Source of the DNA: UBA2638 sp046293135 | Lineage (GTDB): Bacteria; Pseudomonadota; Alphaproteobacteria; Micavibrionales; Micavibrionaceae | NCBI GenBank assembly: GCA_046293135.1 | Contig: JBKBPR010000001.1 | Coordinates: forward strand, 310,001-374,000 | Direction: 5' to 3' | Length of the DNA stretch: 64,000 nucleotides | In this document: positions 1 through 7,345 of the stretch, one piece after another | Numbering within the stretch: the stretch's first letter is position 1 | How the letters are laid out: each line of letters begins with the position of its first letter | Translations under genes and position numbers: made by a program | Notes under the pieces: generated by a model | Told to the model about the DNA's origin: nothing | Databases searched by the model: none | What the model saw: the letters and a program-made list of their open reading frames with translations, nothing else

Positions 1-647
1 GTATCGGTGACGATGACATCGGCATCCTTGGCGGCTTCGTCAGGGTCGGCGGTGATTTGCGCGCCTGCGGGGGCGTAGTTGTGCAGCTCCTCCGGACAGG
101 CCATGATGAAATCGAAACCGAAAATCGGCGCGGCCTCGACAAAGGTATTCGAGACATTGTTACAATCGCCGAACCATGCGACTTTTTTGCCTTTGATGCT
201 GCCGAGTTTTTCTTCGATGGTGAGAATATCGGCCATGATCTGGCAGGGATGTGAGTGGTTGGTCATACCGTTGATAACGGGAATGCGGGAGTGCTTGGCC
301 AGCTCCTCCATCATGGCTTGATCGCTCATCCGCAGCATGATCGCATCGACATAGCGCGAGAGAACATTGGCGGTGCTTTCGACGCTTTCGGCGCCGCCGA
401 GCTGCATTTCTTCCATATTCATGACGATGGTATGGCCGCCGAGCTGTTTCATCGCAACCTCGAAGCTCATCCGCGTGCGGGTGGAGCGTTTGTCAAACAC
501 CATCGCCAAGGACAGGCCTTCGAAAATCTGCGGCGGGTTGAATTTCTGCTTTTTGAGCGCGTGGGCGTTTTGCAAAATTCCATGCAGCGTATCGGCGGGA
601 ATGTCTTTCAAATTGATGAAATGTCTGGCTGTTTTTTGCGCGGTCAT
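1..647 (-). CDS. argF: Ornithine carbamoyltransferase ArgF (C-terminus cut by window edge)
   Basis: Transfers a carbamoyl group from carbamoyl phosphate to ornithine, giving citrulline in cytosolic arginine synthesis. Translating the minus strand from the ATG at 647 gives about 215 residues, roughly two thirds of the usual 300 or so. The carbamoyl-phosphate motif STRTR lies near residues 55-59 and the HPCQ motif near 133-136, both diagnostic of the family. A start of the form WFGDCNN opens the second, ornithine-binding domain before the window ends. The gene begins 55 bases after argD and is the last visible gene of the arginine operon. Only the 3' end is missing; nothing suggests a pseudogene. 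Confidence 0.95.
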   Translation of the reverse strand, partial: MTAQKTARHFINLKDIPADTLHGILQNAHALKKQKFNPPQIFEGLSLAMVFDKRSTRTRMSFEVAMKQLGGHTIVMNMEEMQLGGAESVESTANVLSRYVDAIMLRMSDQAMMEELAKHSRIPVINGMTNHSHPCQIMADILTIEEKLGSIKGKKVAWFGDCNNVSNTFVEAAPIFGFDFIMACPEELHNYAPAGAQITADPDEAAKDADVIVTD

Positions 648-702
648 GGTCGGTTTTATTCCTTGTTGTCTTTCGTTTGTGGCTTGGGCTTGTCGCTGCG
701 CG

Positions 703-1962
703 TTAATCGATATTTTGCAGCGTGGTTTCAATGATGGCCAGCGCCTTGTCGATCTCGGCGGCGGTGACGATCAAGGGCGGGGTAAGGCGCAGCGTGGCCG
801 CGCCGGCTTGAGTGGCCATCAGCCTGTTTTGCTGGAGCGCGCCGAGAACCTGTTTGATATCAAAGGGCGTATCCACCCCGATCATCAGGCCTTTGCCTTT
901 GACCTCGGTGATCTTGTTGGACTCGCGCTGGATTTTCTTCAGCCCCGTGATGAATTGTTCGCCGCGCGCGCGGACATTGTCTAAAAACCCGTCCTTGAGA
1001 AGTTCGCTCATAACGGCGTGGGCAACGGCGCAGGCCAGAGGATTGCCGCCATAGGTCGTGCCGTGTGAGCCAACGACAATGGCGCGTCCGAATTCTTCTT
1101 TTGCACCGACCGCGCCGACGGGGAAGCCGCCGCCCATGCCCTTTGCCCAGCAGGCGATATCGGGTTCAATCGGGCGGGATTGAGTCTCGCTTGGCGGGTT
1201 CGGGGAGTCCACGCAATCGGGGCAGCAGGCAAAGGCTTCATAGGCGTTGAAATAGCCGAGCCGCCCCATGCCCGCCTGCACCTCATCGAATATCAGGCAG
1301 ATTTTTTCGGCATCGCAAAGCTGGCGCAGCGCCATGAGGAATTTCGGATCGGCACTGGCCAGACCGCCTTCGCCCTGCACAGGCTCGATGATGATGGCGG
1401 CGGTTTTGGCGCTCACGAGTTTGCGGACGCTTTCAATGTCGTTAAAGGTCGCGTAATGCACGCCGGGGAGATACGGCTCGAAAAAGGGCTGGCTGTGACG
1501 CTTTTCGGTGAGGCTGGCCGAGCCGTATGTCCGCCCGTGGAAGCTCTGGCGGAAGGCGATAATCTCATTGGCCTGCTGCGATTTATGATCATACGCCCAT
1601 TTGCGCGCCATTTTCAGGGCGCATTCAACGCTCTCCGTACCGCTATTCGAGAAATAGATCAGATCAAAACAGCTGTGATCGGTGAGCAATTTGGCGCAGT
1701 CGTATTTTTCTTGCGTTGCGTAGGAGGCCTGACACGCCATCAGCCGCGCCGCCTGACGTTGCAGCGTATCCAAAATCGCCGGATGGGCATGGCCGAGCGA
1801 GGCAACGGCAATCCCCGCCGCAAAATCGAGATATTCCTTGCCGTCCGTATCATAGGCATAGCACCCCTTGCCGTGATCGAGCACGACGGGCTGCGGCGCG
1901 TAGGTCTTGACCAGAATTTTGAAGCTTTCCTCGATGATGGTGCGGGCGTTGGAGTTGCTCAT
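703..1962 (-). CDS. argD: Acetylornithine aminotransferase ArgD
   Basis: PLP-dependent class III aminotransferase that converts N-acetylglutamate semialdehyde to N-acetylornithine. It shows the SNSGTES phosphate-binding loop near residue 105, the cofactor aspartate in FDEVQAGMGR near 226, and the PLP lysine in AKGMGGGF near 274. At 419 residues it is slightly longer than most ArgD. The extra length is an insert around residues 243-265 holding a CCPDC cysteine cluster and a proline-rich stretch, placed just before the PLP lysine. Placement between argB and argF supports the arginine role, although 4-aminobutyrate or succinylornithine aminotransferases are close relatives. Confidence 0.92.
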   Translation of the reverse strand: MSNSNARTIIEESFKILVKTYAPQPVVLDHGKGCYAYDTDGKEYLDFAAGIAVASLGHAHPAILDTLQRQAARLMACQASYATQEKYDCAKLLTDHSCFDLIYFSNSGTESVECALKMARKWAYDHKSQQANEIIAFRQSFHGRTYGSASLTEKRHSQPFFEPYLPGVHYATFNDIESVRKLVSAKTAAIIIEPVQGEGGLASADPKFLMALRQLCDAEKICLIFDEVQAGMGRLGYFNAYEAFACCPDCVDSPNPPSETQSRPIEPDIACWAKGMGGGFPVGAVGAKEEFGRAIVVGSHGTTYGGNPLACAVAHAVMSELLKDGFLDNVRARGEQFITGLKKIQRESNKITEVKGKGLMIGVDTPFDIKQVLGALQQNRLMATQAGAATLRLTPPLIVTAAEIDKALAIIETTLQNID

Positions 1963-2007
1963 GGCGGACGGCCTTTCTTATTGTTATTGCTTGGCGAGTT
2001 GCGCGGC

Positions 2008-2187
2008 TTATTGCTCGATTTCGATGGTGATGCTTTCGGGCGCATCAAGCTGCGGCAGGTCGGGCAGATCGATGGTAACGCTTTCGGTCTTTTTGCCGAA
2101 CCCGTATTTCACCAGATAGCCGACCCCCAGCCCAAGGGCGAGCGATACGACACCAATCAGGATAAAAAGTTTTGCGTTTTTGGTCAT
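2008..2187 (-). CDS. Small single-pass membrane protein in the arginine operon
   Basis: A 59-residue reading frame between argB and argD on the same strand. The start at 2187 is preceded by an AGGA ribosome site eight bases upstream. The protein begins MTKNAKLF and has one hydrophobic segment (about residues 7-24, glycine-rich). A short basic stretch follows, then an acidic, proline-containing tail ending in ESITIEIEQ. This predicts a single membrane anchor with a small soluble tail. I do not recognise a family. Spacing of 45-66 bases to its neighbours and identical orientation suggest co-transcription with the arginine genes. Its function is unknown. Confidence 0.7.
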   Translation of the reverse strand: MTKNAKLFILIGVVSLALGLGVGYLVKYGFGKKTESVTIDLPDLPQLDAPESITIEIEQ

Positions 2188-2253
2188 GGGTTTTTCCTTA
2201 TGGGTTTTTTTTGAGGTGTTGTTTTGTTTCGTTTCATTTTATCAAAAGCGTTT

Positions 2254-3165
2254 TTATACCCCGATGGCTTTTTGGATTTCGACTTCGTTGAGATAGCGGA
2301 TTTTTTCGCCCTCGGTAATCAGCATCGTGCCGGGCCCGACGGATTCGAATATTTCCTTCTCCAGCGCATTGTCGCGCAGCCCGTTAATCAGGTGAATACG
2401 CTTCACCCCGCCATGCAAGGCGCGGACGCAATTCTCCATCTTGACCCGCATCCCGTCGGTCACAATGCCCTTTTCGATCAGTGCCGGAATTTCGCCATCG
2501 GTAATCATAAAGGCGGTTTTGCCGTCAATCAGCACGCCATCAACATTGCTTAGGAAAATCAGCTTGTCCGCCTCCGCCCCAATCGCGAGTTCGGTGGCGA
2601 TGGTATCGGCATTGATGTTACAAAGCTGGCCGTCCTTGGTCGGGGCGAGGCACGGCACGGCGACAAAATTCGACACCTTGAATAGCCGTTTGATCGCACG
2701 CGGGCGGGCAAAGGTAATATCGCCGACAAAGCCGTAATCGACTGGCTTTTTGCTACGCAATTCAATGTCCAGCCAGTCGGCGGGAACGGCGTTGAGGCTG
2801 TACCCCTCGATATGATGGCGCGACAGGGATTCGAAAATCTTGAGCGAGAGCGCCCCGCCGATCACTTCTTTCATGACCTCCAAGGTCGCGTGATCGGTGA
2901 TGCGCCGCCCGTTTTCCTTGCGGATATCAATGCCGCGCTGTTGCAGCGCCTTATCGGTCGCCTTGCCGCCGCCATAAACCAGAATGACCTTGATGCCGTG
3001 CAAGGTCAGCTTGCGGATGTTGCGCATCAGGCTTTCAAGCGCGTTGTCATCTTCGATCAGGTCACCGCTGGCCTTGACCACAAAAACCGAGTTCTGAAAC
3101 TTGCTGTGGTAAAACGCATTGGCGAAAAACCTTGTCATATGGGCGTTACCGGATTTTATCTTCAT
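2254..3165 (-). CDS. argB: Acetylglutamate kinase ArgB (divergent N-terminus)
   Basis: Amino-acid kinase family enzyme that phosphorylates N-acetylglutamate with ATP, the second step of arginine synthesis. The nucleotide and substrate half is typical: NINADTIATELA followed by LIFLSNVDGVL, and later VTDGMRVKMENC and a GPGT segment. The N-terminal glycine loops are unusual. The usual K-Y-G-G is K-A-S-G here, and the usual H-G-G-G-P is Y-G-G-G-K-A-T. The 303-residue length is normal. The start at 3165 has an AGGGAA ribosome site; a second methionine at residue 10 lacks one. It sits 63 bases after argC. The divergent loops leave some doubt about kinetics or exact substrate. Confidence 0.85.
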   Translation of the reverse strand: MKIKSGNAHMTRFFANAFYHSKFQNSVFVVKASGDLIEDDNALESLMRNIRKLTLHGIKVILVYGGGKATDKALQQRGIDIRKENGRRITDHATLEVMKEVIGGALSLKIFESLSRHHIEGYSLNAVPADWLDIELRSKKPVDYGFVGDITFARPRAIKRLFKVSNFVAVPCLAPTKDGQLCNINADTIATELAIGAEADKLIFLSNVDGVLIDGKTAFMITDGEIPALIEKGIVTDGMRVKMENCVRALHGGVKRIHLINGLRDNALEKEIFESVGPGTMLITEGEKIRYLNEVEIQKAIGV

Positions 3166-3228
3166 GGTGTTGTTTCCCTGTTTTTGCTTTGCTCTGCTTT
3201 GCGTTACATTACATTAGGTTGCATTCGG

Positions 3229-4260
3229 TTACGGGTAGAGCGGGGCGAGGATTTTCAGCCCCGCCGTTTCGTCCAGCCCAAATACTATATTCATGTTCTG
3301 GATCGCGCAACCGGCCGCGCCCTTCACAAGATTATCCAGCGCACCTTGAGCGATTATACGCCCGTCATGGCCTTGCTGGAAAGACAGATCGCAGAAATTC
3401 GCGCCGACAATATTGGCCAGCGCCACCGTTTCGACAACGCGCACGAATGGCTCATTCTGATAGAGCGTTGCGGCGCATTGCGGTGTTGCCCCGTCTTGAA
3501 GCGTGATAAAGCCCTGCATGAAAATGCCGCGCGTAAACGGCCCCGAGGAGGGGATGAAATTCATCTGCTCCGGCTTGATACCCGCTGTGCGAGTAATCTC
3601 CGGAATGTGGCGGTGGATATTGATGTTATAGCTTTTGATGTTGTGATTGCGCACAGGGTGATGCGTGCCGTCCGTTGCGGATTTGCCGGAGCCGCTTGAA
3701 CCGGTGATGGCGAAGATATCAGCGTGTTTGATGATATTCTGGAACGGGTAGAGCATGAGCTGGGCGAGCAGGGCAAAGCAGCCCGGATTGGCGATGATAT
3801 CGGCCTTGGCGATTTCTGTGCGGTGAAATTCCGGCGCGCCGTAAATGGATTTGTGCAGCAATTCGGGGTGGTGATGCTCCAGCCCGTAATATTTCTGATA
3901 GGTCGCCGTATCATCAAGGCGGTAATCGGCGGACAGGTCAATGATTTTGGTGAGGCCGTAAATCTCGGCCACGACATCTTGCGCGGTTTTATGCGGCAAG
4001 GCGAGGAACACCACATCGCTGGCGCGGGCGACGGTTTCGGGGTCGGTGTTGGTGATTTTATAACCCTCACCCTCATAGCCGATCAGATGCGGGAACATCT
4101 CGCCAAGCGGCAGATTGTCATGCTGGCGCGAGGTCAGATAGGCAATCTCGATATGCGGATGGGCGAGCAGCAGCCTGAGCAGCTCCAGCCCTGTATAACC
4201 GCTCACGCCGATGATCGAGGCTTTGAGCTTTTGTTGCGGGTTGGTGGTGTTATGCGGCAT
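3229..4260 (-). CDS. argC: N-acetyl-gamma-glutamyl-phosphate reductase ArgC
   Basis: NADPH-dependent reductase making N-acetylglutamate semialdehyde, the third arginine step. The N-terminal nucleotide-binding loop GVSGYTG is at residues 18-24 and the catalytic cysteine lies in NPGCF near residue 161. The glycine-rich GSSGSGK segment and a late histidine-rich region fit the family. Length 343 is normal for the long ArgC type. Its start codon lies inside the last codons of the upstream P-loop gene, an 11-base overlap, so the two are probably translationally coupled. It belongs to the minus-strand arginine operon. Confidence 0.95.
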   Translation of the reverse strand: MPHNTTNPQQKLKASIIGVSGYTGLELLRLLLAHPHIEIAYLTSRQHDNLPLGEMFPHLIGYEGEGYKITNTDPETVARASDVVFLALPHKTAQDVVAEIYGLTKIIDLSADYRLDDTATYQKYYGLEHHHPELLHKSIYGAPEFHRTEIAKADIIANPGCFALLAQLMLYPFQNIIKHADIFAITGSSGSGKSATDGTHHPVRNHNIKSYNINIHRHIPEITRTAGIKPEQMNFIPSSGPFTRGIFMQGFITLQDGATPQCAATLYQNEPFVRVVETVALANIVGANFCDLSFQQGHDGRIIAQGALDNLVKGAAGCAIQNMNIVFGLDETAGLKILAPLYP

Positions 4261-5314
4261 GGCTCTGCACTTTCTCGCTTAAGCCCATCCAACGCGCAAT
4301 CACCAGATCAAGCCAATCTGTCGTCGGGCTGAAGGCGTTATAGGTCAGGCATCCGACATGTTCGGCGATGATGGTTTTGCCGACCTCGTTATCGGTGACA
4401 GGCCCGCTGATGACATCAAGTGGCAGGCCGAGCGCCTTACACGCATTGGCCAAGCCGACCGCGCCGACAGGGTCGCTGGCGCAACCGATATGCAGATAGA
4501 CATTCGATTGAATTTCGGGATCGGATAAAATCGCCTCAACGCCGTATTTGCCCATCAAGCCATCGCCGAATTCAACGATGATCGCATCGGGTTTGGTTTT
4601 GGCGAGGTGGTCAAGCGCGCCCTTGGCGGTGGCGACGATCTGTTCATCGGCAATCGAGGCGGTCGAGCTGATGCCGCAATCGGTGAAGGACACGGCGGAG
4701 GACACACCGTTATCTTGCATCTTGAAAATATCACGATGCGCGCCCACCCCTGTGAGCTTTGCGCCCGCCAGTTTCATGCCCATGCGGGTCAGGGTCTTGA
4801 CGATTTCGGTGGCGGCGGTGGTTTTGCCGCTATCCATTGATGTACCCGTGATGATAATCAGCGGCACTGTCGATTTGAGTTTCTGCTGGGGCTTGAAAAG
4901 GCAATGATCGCCGATATTGGCCAGCTTGCCCTTGCGCTGGATACCGCCGAGGACGCGAATACGCAAAGGCTCGCCGACTTCCATGATATTGGCCGAGGTG
5001 CAAATACCTGCGACACCGCCGAAATTCAACAGGTGAATGACATCGCCCGTTTTGAGCTGGCGGGGCAGGCGACCCGTGAAGCCCTTCAGCGCCATACGTG
5101 AGCCAAGCGCAACAGCGATAATATCGCCTTTCTTGAGCTTTGACATACGGCCTGACACCAGCTCCAGCTCGTTATAGACGGATTTGTCTTCGAGGACTTC
5201 GGCGGCCAGAACCGTTCCCATCTCACAGGACAGATCATCGGTCAGCTTTTCTTGTGTCTTCAGATCGAGATTTTTGGTCACCGACCCGATTTTATCCAAA
5301 ATTATCGTTCTCAT
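4250..5314 (-). CDS. P-loop NTPase of unknown function, first gene of the arginine operon (DUF1611/DgcN-like layout)
   Basis: A 354-residue protein with two parts. Residues 1 to about 150 form a glycine- and beta-rich domain with no family I recognise. Residues about 150-354 are a P-loop NTPase with the Walker A loop GTSMDSGKTT at 157-166, a D-C-G segment near 212 and an acidic EFGDG motif near 248. This order recalls BioD, CobB and MobB and, more loosely, DUF1611 proteins such as the N-acetyltransferase DgcN; that link is inference. It overlaps argC by 11 bases and is the first gene after the operon promoter, so a role in arginine synthesis or its control is likely. No classic N-acetylglutamate synthase is visible in the operon. 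Confidence 0.75.
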   Translation of the reverse strand: MRTIILDKIGSVTKNLDLKTQEKLTDDLSCEMGTVLAAEVLEDKSVYNELELVSGRMSKLKKGDIIAVALGSRMALKGFTGRLPRQLKTGDVIHLLNFGGVAGICTSANIMEVGEPLRIRVLGGIQRKGKLANIGDHCLFKPQQKLKSTVPLIIITGTSMDSGKTTAATEIVKTLTRMGMKLAGAKLTGVGAHRDIFKMQDNGVSSAVSFTDCGISSTASIADEQIVATAKGALDHLAKTKPDAIIVEFGDGLMGKYGVEAILSDPEIQSNVYLHIGCASDPVGAVGLANACKALGLPLDVISGPVTDNEVGKTIIAEHVGCLTYNAFSPTTDWLDLVIARWMGLSEKVQSHAA

Positions 5315-5513
5315 GGTTTTGGTCTTCTTCTTTCGCTGTGTTAAGCCCGAAACAGGCCAGCAATTTGCACGCGGTCAAAAAGCCTGTGACAGTGAAGCAT
5401 ATATTCGATTTTTGGAGATATTGAAATACAAAAAGAACTGCGTCAGGCTCATATGGGCCTAGCGTGGTCGTCGCGGGTTATTGTTGCGGGCGATGTTTGT
5501 ATTCATAATCTCA

Positions 5514-5542
5514 GTTAAACGCAATTGCCGCGCCTTTGTCAA
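5514..5542 (-). promoter_or_regulatory. Candidate sigma70 promoter of the arginine operon
   Basis: On the minus strand a perfect -35 TTGACA (5542-5537) is followed after 17 bases by TTTAAC (5519-5514), a 4/6 match to the -10 box. Transcription would begin about 200 bases before the ATG at 5314. That leaves a long leader (about 5315-5507) in which I see no convincing attenuator or riboswitch fold. The rest of the 478-base gene-free stretch up to 5792 holds the Fur box and the promoter region of the divergent plus-strand genes. Confidence 0.5.
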
Positions 5543-5589
5543 AGGGTTTTTTTTAGAGATTTATTTTTAGTATCAAAAAAATTCCAATT

Positions 5590-5608
5590 TTAAATGATAA
5601 TCATTTGC
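5590..5608. promoter_or_regulatory. Fur-type iron box
   Basis: A perfect 7-1-7 inverted repeat, AAATGAT-A-ATCATTT (5592-5606), lies in an AT-rich stretch. It contains the 13-base core AATGATAATCATT of the classical Fur box and matches the 19-base consensus at 14 positions. It lies about 185 bases upstream of the plus-strand gene at 5793, whose neighbour encodes a Bfd-like iron-sulfur protein, a typical Fur or iron-regulated product. In alphaproteobacteria the binding protein could be Fur/Mur or Irr. Confidence 0.65.
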
Positions 5609-5792
5609 ATTTAGAAAATTCGCTGCTATGGTGAGGGCGAATGAGCGCGCGGCGATTCTTTTGTTCAGAACTAAGAAGGGAACGAATGATTCTTTGGCTT
5701 CGCGTTTTTATTTCATTCGGCCAAATGGGCAAACGGTGTTTGTGAAAATTTGGGTGTGGTTTGAACACGTAAAATAGAGGGTGTGAAGAATA

Positions 5793-6068
5793 ATGAAATG
5801 CAGTCAACTTAATCCGCTTGATATGGCCAAGGCTTTTCAAAAGGCACGCGATGATGCGCAGGGTGAAACGGTAACGATGGAGCATCTCGCGCCGCATTTG
5901 GCGGAAACGGGGTCGAGCTGCGGCGCTTGCCCCGCGCTTTTGGCCTTGGCGCAAAAGGCATTTGAGAAGCATGGCGAAGATGTGAGAACGGCACTCGATG
6001 TGGCGCGAAGCTCAATGGATGAGGCGGGCGTTCCGCGTTTTGATGCGTTCATCCCAAAGGGAGCGTAA
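5793..6068 (+). CDS. Small cysteine-motif protein upstream of the Bfd-like gene
   Basis: A 91-residue soluble protein without signal peptide or membrane segment. The only cysteines are one near the N-terminus (C3) and a C-G-A-C pair near residues 43-46 in SSCGACPALL, followed by a predicted helix. The CGAC arrangement could bind a metal or iron-sulfur cluster, or be redox active; this is inference. It lies downstream of the Fur-type box and only six bases before the Bfd-like gene, so the pair is probably one iron-responsive operon. I do not recognise the family. Confidence 0.75.
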   Translation: MKCSQLNPLDMAKAFQKARDDAQGETVTMEHLAPHLAETGSSCGACPALLALAQKAFEKHGEDVRTALDVARSSMDEAGVPRFDAFIPKGA

Positions 6069-6074
6069 TACGCC

Positions 6075-6422
6075 ATGGTGATGATTTGCCATTGCCGTCA
6101 GATTTCTGATGAAGGCTTGAAACAGGCTTTCGACGCGCATTGGCAAGCCACGTACGGCAAGCCGATTGAGGATATCAGCGAATTAGAAACGCTTTTGGGC
6201 AAAGCCGTTTGCGGCGGGTGCAGCAGAATTTTCGAGCGTGCCGCGGCGCAGTTCAATGAAACGGGGGAGATCAATATTTTTCGCCGTAGCCGTGACCGTT
6301 CTTCCCGCGCAGAAAATAAGGCCGCAAACGGTCAATGCGCTTTTGCGCAAACACAAGATTATGCGGCGGGCGCTCAAGGCGATGTTCCCGATTTGCGGCG
6401 CTCACCGATTTTGGGAAGCTAG
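6075..6422 (+). CDS. Bfd-like [2Fe-2S] protein (bacterioferritin-associated ferredoxin family)
   Basis: The first 70 residues match the BFD-like [2Fe-2S] fold. C-H-C-R-Q at the N-terminus supplies two cluster cysteines (residues 5 and 7) and V-C-G-G-C near residue 50 supplies the other two. Bfd releases iron from bacterioferritin by electron transfer under iron limitation, consistent with the upstream Fur-type box. The usual protein has about 65-75 residues. Here a further 40 residues, polar and rich in R, A, Q and D, follow the domain and resemble nothing I know. A frameshift near 6270 could explain the tail, but no better continuation is seen in the other frames. The second ATG (6081) is an alternative start. 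Confidence 0.8.
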   Translation: MVMICHCRQISDEGLKQAFDAHWQATYGKPIEDISELETLLGKAVCGGCSRIFERAAAQFNETGEINIFRRSRDRSSRAENKAANGQCAFAQTQDYAAGAQGDVPDLRRSPILGS

Positions 6423-6487
6423 CGCTTCGGCTCTGTCATCACAAAAACGGGTAGCGCTTGCGGCGGGGCTGGGGTATAAATTTCCCG

Positions 6488-7288
6488 ATGCAGATTCCCG
6501 ATACGCTGAATTTCAAAACCTTTGTCATCACCCTGCCCGAAGCAAAAAAGCGGCAGGTTCATATGACCAAAATGCTTAACAATCTGGGCATTCCCTTTGC
6601 GTTTTTTGATGCGGTGGACGGGCGCGGCTTTGATGTTCCGTCCCATCCCGCCTATAACAAAACGTTGCGGCGGCTTTATTTTGGGCGCGATATGACGGGC
6701 GGCGAAATGGGCGTTATGCTCTCGCACCGAAAAATTTATGAAACTATGATCGCCGAGAATATTGATGCGGCGCTGATATTCGAAGATGATGCGCTGGTTA
6801 TCGGTGAAGGGTTCAGGGCTGTGGTTGAAGCGCTTATCAGCGGGGTGCAGGATTATGATCTGGTGCGCTTTTTGGGCAGCGAGAAAGTGGCGGCGCTCAC
6901 GCAATACAAAAAGCGTATGATTACCGACAGGCATAGCTTGAACCGCTTGCGCACGACACCCGGCGGGGCGCATGCCTATCTGATATGCCGCAGCGGCGCG
7001 GAAAAAATGTTAACGGTTTTGCGCCGTGTCTATTTGCCGATTGATACGCTGATGGGGCATACATGGCTGAGCGGCCTCAAAGCGTATGTCACGCAGCCCG
7101 GTCTGGTCATTCAGGACGAGGCGCAAGAGCAGTTTATCGGTGCGGCGCGGTTTCGCAAAAAGCCTGAAACGCGCGGCGCTATGCGGGCACTATTCCCGCT
7201 GACTCGCGCGGGATTTAAGGCTTATGAAGGTGTCATGAAAAATATATCCTATACATGCGGGCGTTTTCAGGATCGCCACAGCGGGTGA
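6488..7288 (+). CDS. Family 25 glycosyltransferase
   Basis: About 266 residues from the ATG at 6488; an upstream TTG at 6458 is less likely. The N-terminal FVITLPEAKKR, the central GVMLSHRKIYE and the acidic IFEDDA motif near residues 100-106 are the hallmarks of GT25 (LPS biosynthesis, LgtB-like) enzymes. These transfer a sugar from a nucleotide donor to lipopolysaccharide or another surface glycan at the inner membrane. No membrane segment is visible. It is a single gene after the iron-related pair and converges with the M20 gene. The acceptor sugar cannot be told from sequence. Confidence 0.8.
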   Translation: MQIPDTLNFKTFVITLPEAKKRQVHMTKMLNNLGIPFAFFDAVDGRGFDVPSHPAYNKTLRRLYFGRDMTGGEMGVMLSHRKIYETMIAENIDAALIFEDDALVIGEGFRAVVEALISGVQDYDLVRFLGSEKVAALTQYKKRMITDRHSLNRLRTTPGGAHAYLICRSGAEKMLTVLRRVYLPIDTLMGHTWLSGLKAYVTQPGLVIQDEAQEQFIGAARFRKKPETRGAMRALFPLTRAGFKAYEGVMKNISYTCGRFQDRHSG

Positions 7289-7345
7289 AGGACGCTGTAT
7301 CGTCGTTGTCAGGTATTTATTATGCCGTTAGTAGAAGGCCGTTTC

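Noticed and set aside
1180..2214. Long plus-strand frame opposite argD and the small membrane gene
   Set aside because: Antisense shadow of a clear aminotransferase; GC-rich codon position effects explain the open frame.
5533..5554. CCTTT-GTC-AAAGG followed by eight T residues
   Set aside because: The stem is only five base pairs and it overlaps the -35 of the arginine promoter, so it is not accepted as a terminator.
6238..6579. Plus-strand frame overlapping the Bfd-like and GT25 genes
   Set aside because: It runs across two supported genes in another frame with no recognisable domain or ribosome site.
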